Below, piece after piece: positions 56,726 to 64,000 of a DNA stretch of 64,000 nucleotides. The notes below the pieces were generated by a model. It was given only the letters and a program-made list of their open reading frames with translations, ran no database searches and was not told the origin of the DNA. This stretch comes from Branchiostoma floridae. Lineage: Eukaryota; Chordata; Leptocardii; Amphioxiformes; Branchiostomatidae. Numbering within the stretch: the stretch's first letter is position 1; each line of letters begins with the position of its first letter. A program made the translations under genes and the position numbers. The stretch spans positions 3,761,835 to 3,825,834 of the forward strand of contig NC_049982.1 of assembly GCF_000003815.2 (NCBI RefSeq). Direction: 5' to 3'.

Positions 56726-59452
56726 ATGGCGCTCCGTACAACGTTGCGTGCTGTATCTCTGCTGGTGCAGATTCTATTCGTGTGTGGCTTTCAGAGTTAT
56801 ATGAACATTTCTGCAGCTGTCTGGGTTGAAATCCCCGAGGACATATCTCCAGGCAGCACAGTGGTCGGTCCGCGAGACCTCGTTAACGCCAGTGTTAATT
56901 TTACGGAAAACGGAGATGAACAATTTTGGTCTGTAAACATCACCGGAGGCGACGATTTGGGTCGTTTCAAGGTTCATACCAAGAACCTGACGTTGTCCGT
57001 TGCGGCTCCGCTGGACTACATGTTATACCCGCGGTACAACCTGACGTTGGAGCTGACACGTGCGAGAGACAAAAACACTTCTAGTACTTGGTACGTGAAT
57101 CTCGTAATCGAGGTCACTGACGTGTCAGAATACCCACCATTGTACGACAAACGGTGCGAAACGCCAGTTCTATCCGAGCGACGAAAGGGCGAAAAGTACA
57201 CTGTGATCAACAGCGACGGGCCTCTGTATGGCTTTCTCAATGGTGAGCGTGTTGTAACGTTCCCGGACTTGCTGCTATTGAATGACAATCGTGAGAACTA
57301 TACTGTTGTGGATAAGTACGTGCATATGAACGATGACTGCTCCTTTCGAATCTCGCTTGGTACGACCAGACTAGTTGGGAGTCAAATCTTTCTCCAACCG
57401 TGGCTTGAAGAGCCTCTAAACGGAAGAGTTGAAGCTCAATGTAATGACAGAAATGGGAAAACTATAGGTAAAACCTACTTATTGGACATTTTTATCGACG
57501 ATAAGCTTCCTATTTGGGTACAGGGCAGCAAGTTCAACATGCATGGACGCGTGCGATATGTTTGGGCTTTCGAGCTGAATGACGTGTGGTCTTCTATCTC
57601 CTATTGGTTCCGATGTAGCATTTACGCTACTTTTGTCGACGTCCTAAGTCTTGCCGAGGTCTTTGCCGAGTACAACGTTACAGGGTGTCCCGTGGGCAGG
57701 TACGGACTAGAATGTGACAAAAACTGTGTTTGCAAGAACGGGGCCCGTTGCCATGGCTTCAATGGCGCGTGTGAGTGCCGTCCGGGCTGGAGAGGAAGGG
57801 CCTGTGATATTCCCTGGCCTGAGGTTGTCGTTATAGCAACGCCTGGCGATTCAGTTGTCAAGTACATAGGTACCAATCTGACTCTAACTTGCCTGGCTCT
57901 ACACATCCAAGTAGCAAATATGACGTGGGTTTATCAAGCAGAAAATGAACGTACCAACACAAAAATCACTGAGGAAGGAGCGGTACCGAACAGTTCCATC
58001 AACTTTCAACCGATTGTAGAGTCAGCGAATGGAAAATACACTTGTGTGGTAAAGCATGAGGATGGTAAACGTTTCAATGACATTTACGTGTTGAACGCCA
58101 CAGAATGCCAACCCAACTATTACGGGAAGGTTTGTAACCAAGCGTGTAACTGTCAGTACGGAGGGACGTGTGACAGGTGGAAGGGTTGTCTGTGTCCTCC
58201 GGGCCGTCGTGGAGACAGGTGTGAGTACATCTGCGCACCTGGCACATTCGGGTGGAACTGCAGCATGAGCTGCTACTGTGAGAACAGCGCCCCGTGTGAC
58301 GCAGTGAATGGTAGCTGTATTTGTGCCCAAGGGCAGTCGGGCGAGTTTTGTCAGATCGTGTCCAGCGTTGGAAATAATCAAGTCGTCGTTATGGTGTTGG
58401 CATCTGTTCTTCCGACCATTGCTGTAATCGGTTGTATCGTGACTGGAGTCCTGGTAAAACAGCGTAGGCGGCGCCCAACTCCAAGAAACACAAAACAGAC
58501 AGATATCAACCTAGACGTCATGGAAACTCTGTCATCTTGGGAAGTGGACAAAGAGGACATCATTAATTTCGAACACATGATCGGCGAGGGAGAGTTCGGC
58601 CATGTTGTGAGGGGAAGACTGCGTGTGCCCCAAGGCTACCAGGTTTTGGTCGCCGCCAAAAGTATCCGGCCTGACCGCGTGACAGCGTCGGCTGCCCGCG
58701 ACTTTCGACGCGAGATGCACATCCTCGCCAGGATCCACGAGGACAAAGAGGGGCACCCGAATGTGGTGAAGTTTTATGGAGTCGTGACCAAGTCGGAGCC
58801 TCAGTACATTCTTGTTGAGTACGCTATGAATGAGGACCTGCGGCGGTACCTGTGGACTATAAGAGAGGAGCGTAAGACCACAGGACATACGAGACTGTTA
58901 GAACGGCTCAATTTTGCTCATGACGTGGCCAGCGGGTTATCAGAGCTGGCGCGTCTGAAGATCGTGCACCGGGACATCGCAGCTCGCAATGTCGTCATCA
59001 GCGACAGGAAGGTGGCTAAGATCGCGGACTTCGGGCTGTCGCGTGACGTTTACGTGTCGTCGGCGTACAAACGCACCAACCAGGGCGGGGAGGAGGAGCT
59101 GTTGCCGCTGAAGTGGATGGCCCTGGAGTCGTTACGGGACGGGGTGTACACGTGCGAGAGTGACGTGTGGTCGTACGGCGTGCTGCTGTGGGAGATCGCC
59201 AGCTTTGGGGAGGAGCCGCGCTATGCTGGCGGCCCGATGCACCCGGACGTGTGCACACTGTTGGAGCTGCTGAGGAAAGGAGTCCGTCTGCAGCAGCCGG
59301 AGAACTGCTCACAGCCGCTGTACCGCATCATCAGGTCCTGCTGGATAGTGGACCCGTCCAAGCGACCGACTCCAGAGGAACTGTTGGACAAGATAGATCA
59401 ACTGAAGCCGCCGAGGCATGCCGCTCACCTGGTCAATCATGATCTTCGCTAA
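56726..59452 (+). CDS. Receptor tyrosine kinase, copy 3 (908 aa)
   Basis: Near-identical to copy 2 in both ectodomain and kinase, but with an intact first EGF module (DKNCVCKNGARCHGFNGACE). It has a signal peptide, cadherin-like, EGF, Ig-like (LTCLAL, GKYTCVV), EGF-like, transmembrane (VVVMVLASVLPTIAVIGCIV) and kinase domains in the same order. Catalytic motifs GEGEFG, VAAK, HRDIAARN and DFG are all present. The frame can be extended upstream to a GTG at 56693. I start at the ATG at 56726, which aligns with the ATG of copy 2 and precedes the signal peptide. The 3' flank differs from copies 1 and 2 soon after the stop, placing a recombination boundary near the end of the coding region. Confidence 0.92.
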   Translation: MALRTTLRAVSLLVQILFVCGFQSYMNISAAVWVEIPEDISPGSTVVGPRDLVNASVNFTENGDEQFWSVNITGGDDLGRFKVHTKNLTLSVAAPLDYMLYPRYNLTLELTRARDKNTSSTWYVNLVIEVTDVSEYPPLYDKRCETPVLSERRKGEKYTVINSDGPLYGFLNGERVVTFPDLLLLNDNRENYTVVDKYVHMNDDCSFRISLGTTRLVGSQIFLQPWLEEPLNGRVEAQCNDRNGKTIGKTYLLDIFIDDKLPIWVQGSKFNMHGRVRYVWAFELNDVWSSISYWFRCSIYATFVDVLSLAEVFAEYNVTGCPVGRYGLECDKNCVCKNGARCHGFNGACECRPGWRGRACDIPWPEVVVIATPGDSVVKYIGTNLTLTCLALHIQVANMTWVYQAENERTNTKITEEGAVPNSSINFQPIVESANGKYTCVVKHEDGKRFNDIYVLNATECQPNYYGKVCNQACNCQYGGTCDRWKGCLCPPGRRGDRCEYICAPGTFGWNCSMSCYCENSAPCDAVNGSCICAQGQSGEFCQIVSSVGNNQVVVMVLASVLPTIAVIGCIVTGVLVKQRRRRPTPRNTKQTDINLDVMETLSSWEVDKEDIINFEHMIGEGEFGHVVRGRLRVPQGYQVLVAAKSIRPDRVTASAARDFRREMHILARIHEDKEGHPNVVKFYGVVTKSEPQYILVEYAMNEDLRRYLWTIREERKTTGHTRLLERLNFAHDVASGLSELARLKIVHRDIAARNVVISDRKVAKIADFGLSRDVYVSSAYKRTNQGGEEELLPLKWMALESLRDGVYTCESDVWSYGVLLWEIASFGEEPRYAGGPMHPDVCTLLELLRKGVRLQQPENCSQPLYRIIRSCWIVDPSKRPTPEELLDKIDQLKPPRHAAHLVNHDLR

Positions 59453-59817
59453 CAACGCGTGTGTCCAGAGAAGTGTCGTCATTTCTGTTGCAGTTTGAAT
59501 GCTGGATATAGTAGAGTGGACTCATTCCTCAGCTGACCGACATTTATCGCACCATAGCCATCCCTCAGTAAGACATCTAGTGCCGCATATAGTCCCAGTT
59601 TCCAACTTATTACAGCCTGCCAAACCCGTTTCCTTTTTTTACAACTTCTTCAGTGGCTAGAGGCTTAATGACACAAAGTGGCAGTTTGCTTGAAAGTCAG
59701 ACTTTTACTAGTTTAGGGGAAACGCAGTGTATATCAAGTTATGTGTATATTATTATGCTTTAACTACCATGGTCTTAGTTCGGACATTCACAGATCACGG
59801 TTGGGAGTTATGCTATG

Positions 59818-59994
59818 GTCACATTACATCCCAGGTCCGGTAGAGATGTCGCGAAACGAAAAATAAAATTTCTACCACGGAATATGTACAAATTATGCCA
59901 ATGATTAATTATTATCTTGCGTTCTGGGTATTTTGCATAATACTTTTCGTTCCAGAAAGCTGCCCGGCTGGGGTTCGGCTTTGGAAATGTGACC
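59818..59994. mobile_element. CCCGGCCGGG-type MITE, complete diverged copy
   Basis: GGTCACATTACATCCCAGGT at the left and AAAGCTGCCCGGCTGGGGTT ... GGAAATGTGACC at the right. Spacers 1 and 2 keep only the right half, so the array ancestor carried the full element. Confidence 0.6.
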
Positions 59995-60246
59995 TCAGTC
60001 GTGGGGTTTAAGCACTGTCAAACTGACCACGCCAATGGCTCTAGAGCTTTTGGTGTTGTGGTTTGCACGTTGGATTTGTAATCTTTCGACCCCGGGTGTC
60101 GGCAGATTTGTTTCTTTCTGTTCTTACTCGCCCCTTTCAATTTCTATAATCGCCTGCAAAATTGAGAGCCATCTTCTGCTTTCATGCCATCAGAGGGGCA
60201 AACTGGAGTTAGAATAGCATGAAAGCTCATCTGTGTTGACGTAGTA

Positions 60247-60494
60247 CATATTGAAGATTTTCCACTGTCTTACAACACCAAAATTAGCTTACCTCGAATT
60301 TTCAGTCGACCTTCTTCAGGAGTGATGATTCAGTTACTCTGATCACGTGACTTAGAGACACGTGATTCGAGTAACGAAGTCACGTGATCAGGGTAACTGA
60401 ATCATCACTCCTCCTGAAGGTCGACGGAAGTGCGACTGAAAATTCGAGGTAAGTTAATTTTGGTGTTGTAAGACAGTGGAAAATCTTCAATATG
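60247..60494. mobile_element. Near-perfect foldback element (~248 bp)
   Basis: CATATTGAAGATTTTCCACT at the left is the inverse of AGTGGAAAATCTTCAATATG at the right. Pairing continues through GAATTTTCAGTCG and TCACGTGA to a short centre. It is only in spacer 3. Confidence 0.88.
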
Positions 60495-62240
60495 GAGTTA
60501 CAATAGAATGGATATTACCTTTCTTTCGTCAGTGACACAGGAGAAATCTTGTTGGAGAGAGTTTTTATATCCTAGATTTGATATGCAAAAGAGATCTAGT
60601 TGGATAATAGTTTTATCCTAACAAATCAATTTACAAAATATGATTCGACACATTTTAATCTGTGGCAGATGAGAAGTGGTCTTTATTCACAATGCAAATC
60701 AAGATAAACTTAATATGTATAAAAACCCTTCTAGAAGAGCAACTTCTGTTCCAAGCAACAACAAAAAAACTAATAGCATGTTAAAACCTTGATACACCAA
60801 TGATGCTATCTCCACTATAATATTGTTAATGACAACTATTTAACTATATAGCAAACAATACAAAACTCTACAACCCTATGCATGTACTATACAGTCCACT
60901 AGTTGTAGTATGAATGTTTTACTATCATAGTAATATTATAAGCTAGCTATGTACACAAAATGTGCATTTTCATGGTGCACAGACTTTATACAATCTGCTA
61001 ATTACACTTTTTCTCCATTCTTACGATAAAACCATTGCACACCTTTTATATTTGTTCCCCATTCTCATAACATTCTACTATAGTACTAAGTTCACATTTC
61101 AGGGGATTATTTGTTCCATCATTATTCAAGCTATATTCACTTATTTGTCATCTCAATTGCACTGTTTCTGATCTGACTTGGTGTAAACGTTCATCAAGTA
61201 CGTTTACACTACCTATGGATAGATTGATCTACACAATAGATTTAATGAATGTATTTTCACCATTTCATAACAATTTTGCAATTGCACGAAAGCTTTTGGA
61301 ATGATATATACTTTATACATGTTGGTTGCAGAATTACAGTTATACATCAATCAGTTATCACCTAAAACTTTGCTAAACAGCAAGCCCCACATCTAACATG
61401 TACATGATCTATTAACCAATCAAAACTGCTAGTTGGCAATTTGTGCCATCTGATTGGCTAACCTGCTCGGCCAATAAAAACATCTCATTTGACTATTCAA
61501 AAATGTCTAAGGCATAGGAGAGGCACTATGTACATAAGGACGTCTGTCCCATTGGTACATTAATTATTGCTATCTATAGAGCTTGGATGCGTGCAACACC
61601 TTCAAATACTGTAGTCTCTAGGAAAAGGCAAAATGCATCAGACTAGTACAACTGTAAGTTCACACTATTGTAAGTAGCATAGTTAAGCTGCCTATAGAGA
61701 GTATGATACAGTGACTGTATAGTTGGGGGATATTTACATACATAGTCATACATAAACATGAGGATGGGACTAGGTAAAGGTAAAAGTCACACCCAGGGGC
61801 TAAGTGCTCAACTGTTGTGCTTTATACTGTAATAGATGGTGCTGATGAGGCACTGGGTTAAATTTTTGCAAAAAGAACGCTGGTATCAACAGTAGAGTGT
61901 AAGCTATGAGTCATTTCACAGTTCAGAGTTTGCATGTGCAGCCGAGGTCAAAGGTCAACCTAGTGAGGGCAGCTGACTGAGTTGTTGAAATATTGCCAGA
62001 TAGCGTTGCCGTTGGATAGAACTTTTTTTTTACCTTCAAATTGTATGTGATAGTAAACCTATATAATGATTTTCTTGTACCACTATGTTGTTGGTCTCAA
62101 TTATGATCATGGTGTGTGCAAAGTTTCACCCAAGCATCTCACCAACACAATCCATACATTGTTCAATCAAACTGTTTTATCATGGTGCTGTTGGCCTACA
62201 AAACCCCTACATTATTTGTAGTCTACATGAAGAGGTGAGT

Positions 62241-62342
62241 CTACTTCACAGGAGACTTGGCTTCCAGTTCCCTCTTCTCCTGGCTCTTTGCTGCTGCTAC
62301 ATAGGAGAACACGCAGAGGACTGCATAGCAGATTTCATTTGC
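62241..62342 (-). CDS. Last coding exon of an unidentified membrane protein gene
   Basis: Acceptor tttgcag, then 34 codons ending TAG. It reads ANEICYAVLCVFSYVAAAKS, then QEKRELEAKSPVK. A hydrophobic span followed by a charged Lys/Glu tail suggests the C-terminus of a membrane protein with a cytosolic end. It joins in phase 0 to the exon at 63755-63709. Conserved open frames in the truncated copies at 46337 and 54485 support real coding sequence. I do not recognise the family. Confidence 0.55.
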   Translation of the reverse strand, partial: ANEICYAVLCVFSYVAAAKSQEKRELEAKSPVK

Positions 62343-63708
62343 CTGCAAAACAAAGGTCAAAACATATAGATGTCGTTAAAGTAAGGATTGATTTGTGTTT
62401 TTTTTTAACTGGAATCTCAAATATTGTGTCCATGATGTGAGGCCTTTAAGGACCCAAGATTTTAAAGTGCCTATCCTATAACTATAGATAGGTGGTGGAA
62501 GAGCCAACACGACAATCCTGGGCATACATGTGATTGTGCTATTAGGACATCATTGCCTAATAAGCTGTCAACTCCAGCAGTGCTTAACAGAAAAATATGC
62601 ACATTTGTAAGATAGCTTCTGTAGTTGGTAAATTGTTCAGGCATGTGAACACCATGCACCATAATCCAGCAATGAGCAACTCCCAGCACCATCATGGCAT
62701 GATAAAATACCACTGGCTATCAAACCATCCCCCACAAGAAACTTCTGGAAGCTGTTTGTTGTTCTTAAATGCTTTTAGTTTTGCCCAATTTGGGGACCTA
62801 CCACCAGCAATGGTGACTGATATGGTGGCAAAAAGAGGTGCTTGCATGAGGTAAGGGCTGTCTCAAAATAAGCTTTGATTTCCTTTTAAAGGGAATTTGC
62901 AATGCTATTTGCAGAATCTTTGCCAATTTTGAGACTGCCTTTACCACAGCCTGTGCTGAAAGACTTGCGATGACCCAGCAACTAGTTCTGAACTAGGAGC
63001 CCCTTTTTGATCCACATACATGTAACTTGTAATGCTTCCCACTGCATGTTTTATCTCCTTTGCCTAAAGAGAGGAAGGAAGAGGATTTATGCATTGTACT
63101 TTTTACAAATTAAAGCACTACATTTATAAACTGTTTAAGGCACAGAGGGAGTTGCTCAAAGCTGAATCCAACTTCAGTCAAGATTACAAATTTAAATTAT
63201 TTTTGTCTCTGTTAACGTTAAGTCTGGTAAAGCCACACCAGTGTAATTTCTTTAAAAAATTAATGTATTTTGGCTTTCTGCAAAATGAAATATTATTTAA
63301 AAGAAGAAAAGGGCATCCTGTAAAATGCATCCCCAATGATATCAAAGGCTACAAAAGTTACCAGGATGATTAAACTTGAATTTTCAAATGAGAAAAAATG
63401 GGACAACACAGACTTTCTTCAAATCGTGAATTAAACACAACTTGTGATTTTTCTGTTTCACTCTTTCAAATAAGGAAAATTGAAGTAGGAAATCCATGAA
63501 TTGATGAATGATAAAAAATGGGACAACACAGACAATCCTGAATCACACATTGTGATTTTTCTATGTTTCACTCTTTCAAAGTTTCTATTTTCTCTCTGAA
63601 GTAGGAAATCCAAGAACTGAGAAATTAAACTGCAGCTGGTGTGGCATTAAAAAAAGATACCCAACTCTTTGAGTTATGCGAGTTTTCAACACTTGAAACT
63701 CAACTCAC
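62343..63708. other. Intron of the unidentified minus-strand gene
   Basis: AT-rich, with two direct ~118 bp repeats at 63385-63504 and 63505-63622. No other exon was supported. Confidence 0.4.
63385..63622. repeat. Two direct copies of a ~118 bp unit
   Basis: Both contain AAAAAATGGGACAACACAGA, TTGTGATTTTTCT, TTTCACTCTTTCAAA and GAAGTAGGAAATCCA, in the same order. Confidence 0.8.
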
Positions 63709-63755
63709 CATTGATGATTTGTATTTTCTAACAGTAACTTGTCTGGTCTGGGAAT
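63709..63755 (-). CDS. Penultimate exon of the unidentified minus-strand gene
   Basis: Acceptor cttgcag, 47 nt, donor gtgagt. In phase 2 it reads SQTRQVTVRKYKSSM and joins in frame to ANEICYAV. A basic segment before a membrane span is plausible. The other two phases lead to early stops after the junction. The gene continues beyond the right edge. Confidence 0.45.
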
Positions 63756-64000
63756 CTGCAAGGTACAAGATAAACATAGCAAAGACATAACACATGGTCA
63801 ATGCAAATGAAGATGTTGATTAAATCACACAGCCCCGAATGTCTCTTGCTAGTCCCTTTAGAAAATTTGACATAACATGACCTCCTTTGGTCCAAAGTGA
63901 AATGGTAAAATCCTTATTGATGTCAGCCCTAAAGCATTGGTTATTATGGCTTAACGGCCCTATAGGAGAACATACAAAATACAAACAGTGCTCTAGAAAT

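Larger units (their letters stand above)
59453..62240. other. Spacer 3 of the kinase array
   Basis: The most diverged spacer. It has a new 3' flank to ~59700, a complete CCCGGCCGGG-family element (59818-59994) and a foldback element (60247-60494). DNA homologous to spacers 1 and 2 follows, with an extra ~300 bp insertion near 61730-62030. It lacks the 225 bp MITE. Confidence 0.65.

Overview
This window is invertebrate-deuterostome genomic DNA. It most resembles an amphioxus (Branchiostoma, a cephalochordate). The assignment is inferred from short GT-AG introns, very dense small inverted-repeat transposons, a chitinase carrying a hevein-like domain, and an expanded receptor tyrosine kinase family. 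No database search was possible. The ordinary ORFs are mostly noise; most real genes had to be assembled exon by exon from splice sites and reading phase.

Layout. Positions ~541-11025 (minus) hold the U1 snRNP protein C gene (SNRPC). Its zinc finger is split over three clear exons, followed by proline-rich tail exons that appear to have been tandemly duplicated, and by candidate 30-33 nt micro-exons. Positions 13521-15726 (plus) hold a four- or five-exon gene for a small, probably mitochondrial protein that I cannot name. Positions 15727-21640 are repeat-rich: a ~190 bp tandem repeat, an assembly gap (17598-18576), and two near-identical copies of a GTGTGTGAGAGTGA-type minisatellite block. 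Positions 22367-23236 (minus) hold an intronless short-chain collagen. Positions 23237-29002 are transposon remnants, including a ~950 bp piggyBac-type non-autonomous element flanked by TTAA.

Positions 29003-38950 (plus) hold a 14-exon secreted chitinase with the order signal peptide, TSP1, hevein-like chitin-binding, TSP1, GH18 catalytic domain, TSP1, peritrophin-type chitin-binding domain. The exon closing the GH18 fold is preceded by a graded series of four duplicated, truncated copies. Two of these are intact to an in-frame TGA and could act as alternative terminal exons.

Positions 39312-62333 are a three-unit tandem array. Each unit holds one uninterrupted receptor tyrosine kinase reading frame (~907 aa; cadherin-like, EGF, Ig, EGF, transmembrane, kinase) and a conserved 5' leader with probable untranslated exons. 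At the array's right edge lies the last coding exon of a minus-strand membrane-protein gene (62241-62342). Truncated copies of that exon sit at the two internal unit junctions, which marks the duplication breakpoints.

A theme across the window is local duplication of exon edges (a few coding bases plus the splice site). It is seen independently in SNRPC, the small mitochondrial-like gene and the chitinase, in addition to whole-gene duplication of the kinases.
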